Origin: Microstegium vimineum
Lineage: Eukaryota; Streptophyta; Magnoliopsida; Poales; Poaceae
NCBI GenBank assembly: GCA_022036555.1
Contig: CM039141.1
Span: 7,413,773-7,477,772 of the forward strand
DNA length: 64,000 nucleotides
Reading direction: 5' to 3'
In this document: piece after piece, positions 34,084-45,619 of the stretch
Layout: every line of letters starts with the position of its first letter
How positions within the stretch are numbered: position 1 is the stretch's first letter
Program-made: the position numbers and the translations under genes
The notes under the pieces: model-generated
What the model was told of the DNA's origin: nothing
Databases searched by the model: none
What the model saw: the letters and a program-made list of their open reading frames with translations, nothing else

Positions 34084-35533
34084 TCGTGTCGTGTCTTTAG
34101 CTTTTGCAAGATCGTGCAGCATGTGATCCTCTCCAGTGCAGTGCAGATCGAGAGAGATAGAGATCACGGTGTCCATCTCGATCTCCTTCCTGCCCGTCTG
34201 CGCGCAGTGGGTCAGTGCCAACGTGTGACCGGTCCATGTCGATCATCGATCCGTTCCAGGTGCAGGTGAGGAGCTAGTAGGCCTCGACAGGCCATTTAGA
34301 GGCAGCACCAACCCGAACCCAAACCCCCACCCTGCAGCTGCAGCATTCACTCAAAAGCCGACTCTTTTTCTTCTTTTCTTTTACCCCTGCACGCCGCCGT
34401 AATTAATTTTAATTATAACTGTCGTCGTTTTCACCGCGCGCTAAAAGGCTCGCGTGGTGGTGGTGCAGTGCAGGACACAGCAGGAGTACGTGGGCATGGC
34501 CTGATCTGAATGGATACGATGAAGAAGGCGCCAATTTGGATCCGGTGCCTTTCTCCGAGCATGCAGGAGGAGGAGTAGAAGAGAACAGAACCAGGATGAG
34601 GAGGAGAGGTAGTAGATCGAGCCGGGGCAGCGTGCGTTGTGCACCCACCGTCTCTCTGCATTGCATCGCATCGGATCATTTTGGAACTGGAAGAAGAGAA
34701 TAGAGCAACAGGCAGGCAGGCAGGCTAGCCTAGCAGCTTCTGCTGCAGGTCAACTTGCATGCGACTGGAGTGGAGTAAAGTAGTAAGCATGGCTTGAATA
34801 CTCGAGTACTCCAGTACTCCTCGTATACTCGTACGATCACGGTGAAAGCGCGCAGCAGCGGTGACGAGGCTGCTGTGCATGAACCAAAGGAACAAAGACT
34901 AGGCAGATGAGAGCAAACGGTAGTAGTGGGACCCACAATCTGGGCAACCGTGCAAGAGCTCGGCGTGGTATGTTGCGCAAAGGTGATGTTTTTTTCCCCT
35001 TTCTTTCTCTTCCAACTAGGACTATGCGGACATGTTTTGGCTACAAGTCAAGTGACATGGCCTTATTGTACTTGCTCTTAGCCAGGCTAAGATCTCTAAT
35101 CTAATTACATCCGTCGGTGAGGGAGGGGCAGCTGCCTTCCCGCGTCGATGAGAAAGAGGACGACGGTGACCTTCCCGTCACTTTAGCGTCAATAGATATC
35201 GAATCTTAGTATGGGCATAGGATAGGCATAAACATTACTGGAACTCTCGAAACATTGGTTCTCGAGGAGGGGAAGTCATCCTTTTATAAGCGTTGCGTAA
35301 CGAGGGGCCACAACCTCGTAACGTTAGGGTGCCCCCGATTACGGAAACGTACGGAGAATTCATGTACTCCCCTTGACTCGGCCATAGGAGCGGTTAGGAT
35401 AACCCATGGGCCTAAGATCATTTATTCCAACATATAATACTCCGTACTGTATGTATGTACGAATCATGAATTTGAAGATTGCGTCGAAACTAGGAAAGCA
35501 AACGTTAATTTGCAGCACGCAGTGTAGTGGTGA
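33561..35533. other. HIPP upstream region and intergenic sequence
   Basis: The 5' UTR and promoter of the minus-strand HIPP gene should lie in the first several hundred bases. The (CA)n tract below is the only repeat seen. No other gene was recognised. A segment at about 35190-35450 resembles retroelement debris but could not be classified. Confidence 0.35.
34050..34081. repeat. (CA)16 microsatellite
   Basis: An uninterrupted AC/CA dinucleotide tract of about 32 bp lies upstream of the HIPP gene. Confidence 0.95.
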
Positions 35534-35541
35534 CCTCCGAT

Positions 35542-35661
35542 TAAGGATGCAAGCGACAGCCTGCATAATCCGCATATAAGCTTAATTTTGTGGGTTATCG
35601 CTTGAACTCGTAAAAATTAAGCCTATATATAGGTTTGCGGGCTAGCCCGCTTGTATCCCAA
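35542..35661. mobile_element. Small hAT-type MITE (120 bp), 8-bp TSD CCTCCGAT
   Basis: CCTCCGAT occurs at 35534-35541 and 35662-35669. The ends TAAGGATGCAAGCG and (complement) TTGGGATACAAGCG form an imperfect TIR, and an inner CTTAATTTT / AAAATTAAG pair is present. Confidence 0.8.
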
Positions 35662-35669
35662 CCTCCGAT

Positions 35670-37495
35670 ATGATCCTCTCCTGATCAGGCTTGCTGCACG
35701 GACGACGGTCGGTCGGATCTCGGTGCGCACTCATCGGCGTGGCCATTGGCGGATCAGCTCGGAACAGCAGCTGACCGGGGTCCTATACCGTACGTTGTTC
35801 TAGATCGATCACCAAAAGGCAGCAAAGCAGCCCATGTTCATGCGCGAGGACGAGGACGATGCTGGGCCCGGCCGCTCGCCTGGGAGAGATCAAGAAGATC
35901 ATCGATCGATCACTCACAGAGACAGAGACGGGGATGGGATCGGATCATGGGGTGAAGGACGAAGGAAGATCGAGGACTTGTGCATCAAAAGCCGTGCCCC
36001 TCTGGGCTCGCTGTCTCGCCAATTTAATTCCCCTGCAGCGGAAAGTCTGCCTCTTGGCAATGGCATGGCATGCACCAAGGTTGCTACTAGCAGCAACAGT
36101 TCAGGCCACAATGTTTGTTCTTCGATACAGTACTGTACGCACTGCGTTCCGTACAGGTGAGGTACTGTATTCGTAATGCTACAGGTACCCTTTTTCTTAT
36201 CTGACTCACAAATTTACGTGAACCGACGAGATCGATGCCCGTCCCGTCCGTCTCCTTTATATCAGGGTCTGTTTAGATCCATCAAAAATCTAAAATTCAA
36301 AATATCAATTATTTTGGATTTCAAAATTCAGAATGCAAAATATTTTAGTGAGTTGTTTAGTTCCACTTAAAATTTAGTTTATTTTGGATTACAATGATGA
36401 GGATTGTGAGGATGGTACACAAAACAATATAAAGTTTGACTTATTTTGACATATATAGTTAAAGATGTTTCTTGAGAAGCGCAAACGATGGATATTTAAG
36501 GACAGAGAGTAGATGTTAGTAGATGTTAGATGATGACGGAAACAACCATTATACCCTTGCTGCAGGTTTAAGACATTTTTTTTTTGAAATACCCCATTTG
36601 ATGCCATTAGACCTTACTGTAGACAAAACAATAGTGGACGGATCCCCTATATTATTTTCAACACTAGAAAAAAATATTCAGATCAGCCCACATATTTAAT
36701 TTAAAAACATACACAAGTAATTTGCTATCGGAAGGGTACAATGGTTATTTCCGTCATCATCTAACAGCGCTACTTAACATAATAGTGTTGTCAATGGCAT
36801 ACGTATAAGAGGAAGAAAAATACGACTCAATGACAAATCTTGATTTTCAATAGCAAATACAAACATGTTATAATTTTCAATGGCATTCACAAAATCAACA
36901 GGGTCGTCAATTACAGGGGCCCACTCTGGACGGCGTAGTCTTGGCACGCATGAACACACGAGCGAGCAAGGCGAGGCGACGATGGACGCACACGGCACAC
37001 GCGCGTGTGTGTACTCCTGAGTCCTGACTGTAACGCACTGTGCACGTGTACATGCACCGGTCATGGTCATGCAATGGAGGCCTGCAGGCTGCAGCAGGCG
37101 GCGTCATGTCTGTCGCCCTCGCAGGGACACATGCAGCTGCAGGCGCCAGGCGAGCCCGTGGCCCGCGTCCCATCGTGGGTCACCTCTTCCTTTTCACTGC
37201 CTGTGCAGCTCGTGAACGGCGGTTAACAGTTAAAGCCCACGAATTCCTTTAATCCAAGTGCGCCTTAAATTAAATGTGTCCACGGATGGTTTGTCTCGTT
37301 AGAGCCCAGTGGTAAGCCCACTCCAAAGCCTTTACGGGCTCATACCACCGAACCAAACCAACCAATCTGGCCGAGCCCATCAGAAGTTCAGAACCCGGCA
37401 GCCCGCCACGGCCGTCCACCCAAAACGACCCAACCTCCTCCCCGCTCTCCGGCCTTGGCCGGTCTCTTTCTCTCCTCCACCGCCGTCGCGACGCG
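35670..37495. other. Intergenic region and upstream region of the PPR gene
   Basis: No protein gene was recognised. A MITE-like end GGTCTGTTTAGATCC is at about 36266. A foldback lies at 36525-36765. Bases next to 37495 are the PPR 5' UTR and promoter; no TATA box was clear, which is common for PPR genes. Confidence 0.35.
36525..36765. repeat. Foldback with 34-bp inverted repeats (MITE-like)
   Basis: The arms GTTAGATGATGACGGAAACA (36525 onward, 34 bp) and the complementary segment at 36732-36765 match at 32 of 34 positions. The interior is AT-rich. No certain TSD was found. Confidence 0.7.
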
Positions 37496-39127
37496 ATGGC
37501 GCCGCCCGCCTCCGCCGCGCCGACACTCGCCGCCTTCGCGTCGCTCCTAACCGCACGGCGCTTCGCCGCCGCGAAGTCCACGCTCCCGTCTCTGATCACG
37601 CCGGGCCTCCTGGCTGTGCCGTTCCGGGACCTCGCCGCCACGTCGCTCCCGCGCGGCGCGCCGCCGCACGCCGTGGCGGGGTTCCACGACATGCTCTTCC
37701 GCGCGTACGCGGACGCCGGGGAGGCGGACCGCGCGGCGGAGGCGCTCGACGCCACCGTGTCCCGCCTCGGCCGCCTCGACCCTCGCTCGCTCACGTCCTC
37801 GCTGCTCTCGCTCCGCCGCGCCGGCCGACTCGCGGACGCCGCGGGCATCCTGAAGCGGGCGCTCGACGCGTGCCCGGGCTCCGTCTCGCCGCTCGCCGCG
37901 TCCGTCGTCGTCGATGGGTTCTGCAAGTCGGGGCGCGTGGACGACGCCCGCCGGTTGCTCGACGAAATGCCTCGCCATGGCGTGACGCTCAATGCGCTGT
38001 GTTACAACTCTCTGCTTGACTGTTACGTGCGCCAGAAGGATGACGCCCGGGTGCAGGAGCTGCTGGAGGTCATGAAAAATGGAGGCGTTGAGGCGACGGT
38101 CGGGACGTATACCATACTGGTGGATAGTTTGTCGACGGCCGGGGATATCAGCAAGGTTGAAGCTCTGGTTGACGAGATGAAGGCGACGAATGTTGCAGGG
38201 GATGTGTACTTCTACACGGCTGTCGTCAACGCTTACTGCCGAGCAGGGAATGTGCGGAGGGCCTCCGAGGTTTTCGATGAATGTGTTGGCAGTGGCGTTG
38301 AGCCGAATGAACGTACGTATGGTGTGTTGATCAATGGGTTCTGCAAGATTGGGCAGATGGAGGCTGCAGAGATGTTGCTGGCAGACATGCAAGGGAGAGG
38401 TGTTCGGCATAACCAAATTATTTTCAATACGATGATTGATGGCTATTGTCGTAAAGGGATGGTGGACAATGCTCTTAAAATAAAGGCGGCCATGGAGAAA
38501 ACGGGCGTCGAACTGGATGTCTACACATACAACACACTGGCCTGTGGACTATGCAGGGTGAATCGAATGGATGAGGCCAAGACTCTATTGCATATCATGA
38601 TCGAGAAGGGTGTCGCGCCAAATTATGTCACCTACACTACATTGATCAGCATACATTGCAAAGAAGGTGACATGGTGGAGGCTAGAAGGCTGTTCCGAGA
38701 AATGGCAGGGAAAGGGGCAACACCCAGTGTTGTGACCTACAATGTTATGATGGATGGGTACATCAAGAAGGGAAGCATCCGTGAGGCTGAGAGGTTCAGA
38801 AAGGAGATGGAGAAGAAAGGGCTTGTTCCAGATATATACACTTATGCATCACTAGTTCATGGGCACTGTGTCAACGGGAAGGTGGATGTGGCGCTGAAGC
38901 TATTTGAAGAGATGAAGCAGAGGGGAACGGAACCTAACGTTGTGGCATATACAGCTCTAATATCAGGTCTGGCGAAGGAAGGCAGATCAGATGAGGCGTT
39001 CCATTTGTATGATGATATGCTGAAAGCTGGATTGACTCCAGATGACTCCCTATATTCTGCTCTTGTAGGAAGCCTTCACACAGATAACCGGAAAGATATT
39101 CACCACAAACAAATTAAGGTTTCTTAG
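37496..39127 (+). CDS. P-class pentatricopeptide repeat (PPR) protein
   Basis: This is an intronless gene of 543 residues. The N-terminus is rich in Ala, Ser and Arg and poor in acidic residues (MAPPASAAPTLAAFASLLTA), as in mitochondrial or plastid targeting peptides. From about residue 65 onward it consists of 35-residue P-type repeats, visible as repeated blocks such as TYNTLACGLCRVNRMDEA, TYTTLISIHCKEGDMVEA and AYTALISGLAKEGRSDEA. I count about 12-13 repeats, without E, DYW, SMR or other C-terminal domains. P-class PPRs bind organelle RNAs for stability, splicing, cleavage or translation; the target cannot be told from here. The tail after the last repeat (DNRKDIHHKQIKVS) is short. GC3 is very high in the first 500 bp and then falls, a normal grass gradient. 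Confidence 0.95.
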   Translation: MAPPASAAPTLAAFASLLTARRFAAAKSTLPSLITPGLLAVPFRDLAATSLPRGAPPHAVAGFHDMLFRAYADAGEADRAAEALDATVSRLGRLDPRSLTSSLLSLRRAGRLADAAGILKRALDACPGSVSPLAASVVVDGFCKSGRVDDARRLLDEMPRHGVTLNALCYNSLLDCYVRQKDDARVQELLEVMKNGGVEATVGTYTILVDSLSTAGDISKVEALVDEMKATNVAGDVYFYTAVVNAYCRAGNVRRASEVFDECVGSGVEPNERTYGVLINGFCKIGQMEAAEMLLADMQGRGVRHNQIIFNTMIDGYCRKGMVDNALKIKAAMEKTGVELDVYTYNTLACGLCRVNRMDEAKTLLHIMIEKGVAPNYVTYTTLISIHCKEGDMVEARRLFREMAGKGATPSVVTYNVMMDGYIKKGSIREAERFRKEMEKKGLVPDIYTYASLVHGHCVNGKVDVALKLFEEMKQRGTEPNVVAYTALISGLAKEGRSDEAFHLYDDMLKAGLTPDDSLYSALVGSLHTDNRKDIHHKQIKVS

Positions 39128-40428
39128 GCAGCTTTGTTTTTTAAGGTAAAGCAACCTAAGCTTATGTAAGTTTTGCCCTGAAGCAACTGAAGAGGTTGGC
39201 AGTCCAGAATTGACTGCATAATGTTAGTCAACGTACAAGGTGGGATGGAATACCAGTTTGTTGCATTTCACTTAAATTGACATAAGGTGATCTCTCAGAC
39301 AGCTGTGATGAAGCAGCGAAGAACAAAAAATATTTAGCGTGCACTCCTGATAAATGATGTAACTATTCTGATGAATCAATAGAAATGCCGGTAGGCACTC
39401 CAAAAAAAAGAAAAGAAAGAAAGAACAGTGATAGCCAATAAAGTTTCTTTTTTTATTATTTTTTTCCTTAAAAAAGATGCATGCTATGCTGTTAGGAATC
39501 TCGATGAAAATAAAAAGAAAATCCCAGGAAATGAGATATAATAATAGAAACAAAAAAGAGGTCAAGATAGACGTCGTAGATCACATCAGATCAGACTTAA
39601 AAACATGGTCCAGATGTTAACGCAAATGTGCCACAATTATTAGTTGTACGGCATGCAAGCAATTCTTTGTGATGTTGTTGGCTTGTTTTTCTCTAACCCC
39701 TATATCTATCCGGATTCTGGAGGTGCACATATATTGCAAGTCAACTAAAGTATTCCCTAGCTCCATTTCTGGTGTTGATCGTTTCGTTAAAATTTGTCTT
39801 ATGCTAAATATTTATATTAATTTGCTGTCGTTGAAGTAGTGGTGATGAATATGCATATAATGGTTATTAGGATTAACTAACTAATTACTTTGTGGAGTAA
39901 AATTACAAATGTCTGCAAATCATGTAGGACAATTCATTGATTTCACATAAACAAAAACCAAAAGGCGCAGTATACCAAAACACATCATCATCAGTACAAT
40001 ATTTAGCGTGCACTTCAATCTCTCTCGATCTCTCTCACACACAAACTATCCTAATTACACGTGCAACTAATTAATTTAAGCCAAGCCAATCCAAAGCAAA
40101 ATATGTACCAACGTACACACACGTACGCCAAGCACATACATACATACATACATACGAAGTATGTATTGCATGCATATTATACATACATATGTATAGTATA
40201 TTTATTACATGCATGCATGCATGCATACATACATACATACATACATACACACATACATAGTATTGCATGCATATTATACATACATATGTATAGTATATTT
40301 ATTATATGTATACAGCTATAGACTCACTGTACGTAACTCCTGGCATCAGCAGTTGTGCACTGCTGCTGCAGATCGACGCATATGCATGATAATTAGGCGA
40401 TGGAGCTGCTAGCTCCCTCATTAAGTCA
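39128..40428. other. PPR 3' flank and FPF1-like 3' flank
   Basis: AT-rich sequence includes the PPR 3' UTR at the left and the 3' UTR of the minus-strand FPF1-like gene at the right. No other gene was seen. Repeats at 40131-40304 are listed separately. Confidence 0.4.
40131..40304. repeat. (CATA)n/(GCAT)n microsatellite with a duplicated 45-bp block
   Basis: CATA tracts at about 40136-40155 and 40225-40257 and GCAT repeats at about 40208-40224 flank two near-identical blocks, beginning GTATTGCATGCATATTATAC, at about 40160-40205 and 40259-40304. Confidence 0.85.
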
Positions 40429-40746
40429 TTAGGCGTCGACGACCTTGAAGTGGTCTCGGTTCTTGACGACGACGTCGTACATGTGGGTGGATCGGATGCT
40501 GGCGAAGTCTCGCGGGATGGTGATGAGGTCTGCGCCGCCGTCGCGCTTGTGGAGCTGCACGATGCTGCGGTTCTCGTAGTAGCGCTCCCACCCCAGCGTC
40601 CCCAGCCGCCGCTCCAGCGCCTCCACCGACCGCACCACCTCGTTCGTCGGCACGTACACCAGCGCCTTCCGGCTCCCCGCCCCCGGCTGCTCCAGCTGCA
40701 TCACGCCGTTCTTGAACACCCACACGCCGGCGCCGGACCCAGACAT
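40429..40746 (-). CDS. FPF1: Flowering-promoting factor 1-like (FPF1-like) protein
   Basis: This is a single-exon gene of 105 residues, normal for the family (about 100-125). Diagnostic blocks are MSGSGAGVWVFKNGVMQLE at the start, LGTLGWERYYENRSIVQLHK in the middle and LITIPRDFASIRSTHMYD then VVVKNRDHFKVVDA at the end. FPF1/RAA1 proteins are small soluble plant-specific regulators linked to flowering time, gibberellin response, root and stem growth; the biochemical activity is unknown. The start ATG at 40746 gives the canonical N-terminus. A TATA box lies about 170 bp upstream. No introns or defects. Confidence 0.94.
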   Translation of the reverse strand: MSGSGAGVWVFKNGVMQLEQPGAGSRKALVYVPTNEVVRSVEALERRLGTLGWERYYENRSIVQLHKRDGGADLITIPRDFASIRSTHMYDVVVKNRDHFKVVDA

Positions 40747-40914
40747 CTCTCACACGTCGTTATCCTAGCTCGCCGTCGCTCGCTGTCTAGCTAGCTCTCT
40801 AGGCTCTAGCTCTGTCGGCGGTCGGTCTATCCCTGCCTCGCCTCTACTGCTAGCCACTGCTCGCTGATACGCTAGCTTGGCACACTGCTGCTGTTCTGTC
40901 TGACGACTGTGCTG

Positions 40915-40926
40915 CCTATAAATAGG
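40915..40926 (-). promoter_or_regulatory. TATA box of the FPF1-like gene
   Basis: CCTATAAATAGG (reading CCTATTTATAGG on the minus strand) lies about 170 bp upstream of the FPF1-like ATG. This fits transcription start near 40885 and a 5' UTR of about 140 bp. Confidence 0.65.
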
Positions 40927-43900
40927 CGGACACTGTGCATCCACAACCAGTCGTCCCAGCTAGAGAGTAGGGGGGCCGGCCGGCCGGCCGGCGCAGCATG
41001 AACGACTTGTGCACAGTGCATATGAGAGATAGCTAGCAGCTAGCTAGGCGGGTGGGCCGTGGGCGTCAGCTGGGATTGTCGCTTCATGCCAGTATGCCTA
41101 GATTGGTACTGCCGTCTTGCCGACGCTTCCGCTAGCAGCTATTGCAGCAGAGGCCGGCCGGGCACTCCATCCATCTTCCACAAACTTTCCTCAAAAGAAG
41201 ATGCTTATGCTTCCTTCGTTCTTCCTCACCACCCATGCAATGCAAGTGCCTCGATTCGATACCATTTACTGCTTGTGCGCTTGCTTCTTCTCTCGGATCC
41301 ACCACTCCTTAGCTTGTTCACATTATTACGTATGCACATACATCGTTAATTTGTTCCTACTACACAAGCTCCGCATATGTCATCGCCGCTTCTCGATCTC
41401 TTGCACCCATAAGCATAAGTTTCTCTCATTCTCAAATTATAAGTTTTCCGACTTTTCTTATGTGTAGTACACTGGTTTTTTTATGTATATAGATATAATT
41501 AAATTATTAGTCAAACTTGATACACTTTAACTCTCCAAGATTCTTGAAAATGATGGAGTGAGTACATACCTAAAAAACAAAGAACAACTTACAACTTCGA
41601 GTGGATCAAAGTTAGCTAGCTAGAGAGATTTGACTTAGCACAACCCGGCCAAGATTATTTAGTGTAATTGGGTCTAGTGTGTTTGGTCTAGTGGGGTGCG
41701 TGTGCAAGTTATTAAAAGAAACTTTTTTGGTATATCCACAGTCTCTCCCTACATACATGTCATGAATACTTGTCATATGATCAACATGGTCAACGGCGTA
41801 TAGGTGGGTGGGTGGGTGGGGTGGGGGGGGGGGGGGTGGAGCAGCGGGCATGGGAGGTCACCCGCATGCAGAGCCTGCGAGGAAATCTCCCCAATGGGTA
41901 TGTTCGATTTGTTAATTGGAAATGTGGCAAATATCCATGGCATGTATACAGGGAGGCATAGTACATATACCGTATACACCGAAATTTTTATACGTGTTGG
42001 AATATGTTCAATGTGCATGTTGTACTTATGGATAGGCACACACTAGAATATATATGAAGCCTAACAACTTGTCATGGAGGAAATGCACACAACAAAGTAC
42101 CATTGGATGATTGTGTGGCGGTGGTGGATCTAAGATGAGCTAATAGGACTTGCTCCTTCCTTTTTTTTAAAGAATTAAGACATATCCCAATAGAGGGTGG
42201 GGTTTTAATTTGAATAGGCCATTCTAAAGAATATAAAACTTGCATGAAATATCATGATTGGAATTTCCGGTATTGGCACAACCAGAATCTTCAAGTTCTC
42301 TTAGTGATGTAGAGTTCTCCTAGTGTTTTAGCATTAAATATTTAGTATAAATTTTTCCTACCAAATGTCTCCCAGTGAAGATTTCATGTGTTATAACTAG
42401 CGGTAGTGTTTTACTACTATTTAAAAATGCTAGAGGAGAACTCCACCATTTTAGTACGTGGGTAACCTAAAATCGCAGATCAACATAGATTGCTCATATT
42501 TAACGATTCTAGTTGTTACCGACAATTATGGGACATACCACACACATAGTTACAAGTAGATCATGATCAGTCGTCCAAAAGTACACTTGGACAAAATAAG
42601 AACACAAGGACAAGCAAAGGAGACACTTGATTTACTTACCAAATTTTGAGTTCACCTCGGTAAGTCCTCTACATCTCTGTTGAGGAGCACCCAAGGGACG
42701 ATCTTGGTCTCTTTCAGCCAGTTTTATCGCTTCACTATCTTGATCTCTTCACAACCTTCATAAAATTCTTGATACTCACCACAAGCACGAGAGCTTATTG
42801 GACAACTCCTTGCCATCTTGGACGCTTTACCTCTAGCAGTAATAAACAAGTCACTGAATGTCTATTTTAACTTCTTGAGTCTTTGATATGTTCTTATGCT
42901 ATTTCCTCAATATTTCTTCATAGGGCAAGCCAATTCGGTTGATTAGAACAAATAAGGTCATGTTTAGTGGTCAAATAAATGCTTCTAAAAAACATACAAA
43001 CTAGAACTATTCTGACATAGTTTGTATGCTTTTAGTATAAATGGGGTTGTGAGAAGAAGCGTGGTAAACAAAAAGCTAAAAACATATTGTTTAGCTTCTA
43101 ATAACTTCATCTTATTTTGACTACACAATTTATAAGTGGTAACAAATAACTAGGTCCCCAAATTTCCAATTCGATACATCTTTCCACCACGCTATAACTT
43201 TTTGTGTCATTTCATTTATTGCCGGGCAGCGATAAATGTACAATTATTTTTGGAGAAAAATAGCCCAAACATTTATCTATGTCGCATTTATTTGACAGCA
43301 ACATGTGTTGTCGAAAGAGATTCGGCACAAAGTTTGCCTTTTCCAATTTCCACAGCATAATCTACTTTAGTAACTACTCAGCTCGATACCTCAACTCAAG
43401 CATCAGCAACTTGGAGATGGAAAAGCAAGAAGCCTTTTCTAGTGAGATAACAACAGAGGGAGTAAATAAATTAGTTTAATGCTCTTCTAACTAGGGACAT
43501 ATTATTACTTCTTTCCATAAATTAAACAAGTCAACTTCTAGAATCAATTTAAATTAAAGTTTTTCAGTTTGATCGACTTTGTATAGAAAAAAGACTAATC
43601 CTATTTTATTGTTATAGATGTTAAAAGTTAACTTTAAAACAACTCTAGAAGATAATTTATTTAGAAATGAGAGAGTACTAATTTGAACACATCAATATTA
43701 GATAAAGCATTAGGAGTAGCCTTAGATGTCGTCTAGTTATGGATTTTAAAAAGAAGTAAAACAATTTAAAAAATATATTAATAAAATCATTTATGATACA
43801 AACAAGTATCATCTAGTTATGGAATATTTGATATTAATCCTATTAAAATTTAAATAAAGTTATAAATGTCTTAATGGTAAACCTAGAATTGTATTTTTTT

Positions 43901-44842
43901 TAGATGGCGGGATTAGATAGAAGATAAAAAAAAGTGCACGCAAAGCATTGGCGGAAAGTACGAGGAGGTTCGTTAAGGCTGGGATTGCATCGCATTTTGA
44001 TTTGTCTTAATTCTAGATAGAATTTTTTTTTTTAAAGAAAGAAATTATTTATTATTAAAATATAAAAGGTGTATACAATTTATCGGAAGGTTCCAGGAGG
44101 TTCTCCTTAATAAGGCCCGGATTGCCTTGCCGCTGGGATCGATATTCCCTTATCTCCAACTCCAATATACCCAACACCACGTCCACGTCCACGTCCAATT
44201 ATCTTCTGTTGCAATTGTGTGCATCTTTCTGTCACGAGATAGCATCCGTATCGCGCACGTGATATAAGTTATTATCCTGTAGATAGCTGCATAACATTAT
44301 ATATCTATTATTGTGTAATCATTGCGCAATGGATAGGTATATATACAGAGAGAAAAAAAGAAAAAAAAGGAAATGCAGGCGCGGCGATCCATTCAGAGAT
44401 CCACCGGCGGTCGGCGTACGTCGCCGTCGGGGCAACAATAATCGTCCATACGGGCCGCGGGCCCACGGCAGAATATGCAGCTAGCAAAGCCTTGTGGGCC
44501 GTGGGGCAGCGCACAGAAGACAGGGGGCGCTGTCGCATGAGGGCCGTCACGTGGAGCCGTGGACGCGTCGTGGCCTTCACGTGGCCCGCGTCCTCCTCAC
44601 AACGTGCAACTTTGCTGCTGCCCCCCGCTCTATTGGGGATTCGTTCGGAATCAGTCCTGTTCGGAATGCAAGAAGGGAATGGTGGTTGGCCGCCGTCTTT
44701 CCGATTCGGGTGTGGCGGTGGCGACAGCGGGCCAGCACACGCGTGCGGCGGCGCGTGACGGCCACCTCGGTGTCCGGCCACGGTCAGCGTCGGCGGCACG
44801 GGTGGTGGGCTGCTGGGTGCAAATGCTTAGGTCGTCCGCAAT
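40927..44842. other. Large intergenic region, mostly unassigned
   Basis: The left few hundred bases are FPF1-like upstream sequence, with a (GGCC)n palindrome at about 40970-40993. A G-run lies at 41821-41835. Degenerate MITE pieces occur at 41430-41565 and about 43490-43690. The segment 42560-42960 reads like retrotransposon debris but has no domain I can name. No gene is supported. Confidence 0.35.
41430..41565. mobile_element. Degenerate Stowaway MITE fragment
   Basis: CAAATTATAAG near the left and CTCCAAGATTCTTG with GATGGAGTGAGTA at the right match the family of the intact copy at 23837-24100, with the middle largely deleted. Confidence 0.6.
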
Positions 44843-44913
44843 AGTAATAGTTAGTACAAGCTATATATGCATTTGTGGACGGTTTAACTATGTAGCTTGT
44901 ACTAGCTATTACT
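44843..44913. repeat. Short foldback (about 71 bp)
   Basis: The arms AGTAATAGTTAGTACAAGCT (44843 onward) and the complementary AGCTTGTACTAGCTATTACT (ending 44913) pair with few mismatches around a loop of about 23 bases. It may be a tiny MITE or a transcribed hairpin. Confidence 0.65.
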
Positions 44914-45619
44914 TGAACACTTCCTGAGCGAACATTATTCCTCTGCACTGGCGGAGCCAGGAAGGGGCTATAGTGGGCCATGGCCTCTCCTTTCCTCCGT
45001 GACATATAAAGCAAGTATCTGAGGTTTGTAGTAGATCACAGCAAAAATCCCTGCTCTCTGTTGCTGGCACATACCATTCAGGCCTTAGCAGTAGTGCTTC
45101 TACCACTCTATTAATTTTGTCCTACTTTATAAGTCTGTTTTTTCTTTCTCGTGGTGGTCTGAGCTTTTTTATCCTTTTATCCAATATATATATATATATA
45201 GATAGATAGATAGGGCTGCGCTAATTGGAACCCAGGTCACTGAATAGCTTATTCGGTACCCGAGCCGTCGCCAAGGCCGCTGATCACGCGCACTCGCCCG
45301 CCTAGCGGTGCCCGTCAGTTTTTTTTCCTTCCGTGGGTGTTGACTACTTCGGCTATATTTATGGCCAATATTTTTTGGGCCTTTTTTTTTTGTTCTTTTT
45401 AGCGTACGTGGACAGAATTTGGTTTTGGTCCTTTTTTCCGCTAGGCCTCCACGGATCCACACGTTTGGCCATTTTTTTTCCTTCTACACCAGATTCCTTG
45501 TAATAAATTACTTGCCAACAATAATAATTCATTATCTAAACTATAAATATTTTTGTAATTTGGTCATAACATATCTTGCATGACAACCTTTACAAAAATA
45601 AATTTAATTGTAGCTATCA

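Noticed and set aside
37309..38019. Open frames in other frames and on the minus strand over the PPR gene
   Set aside because: They are shadows of the high-GC3 5' part of the PPR coding region.
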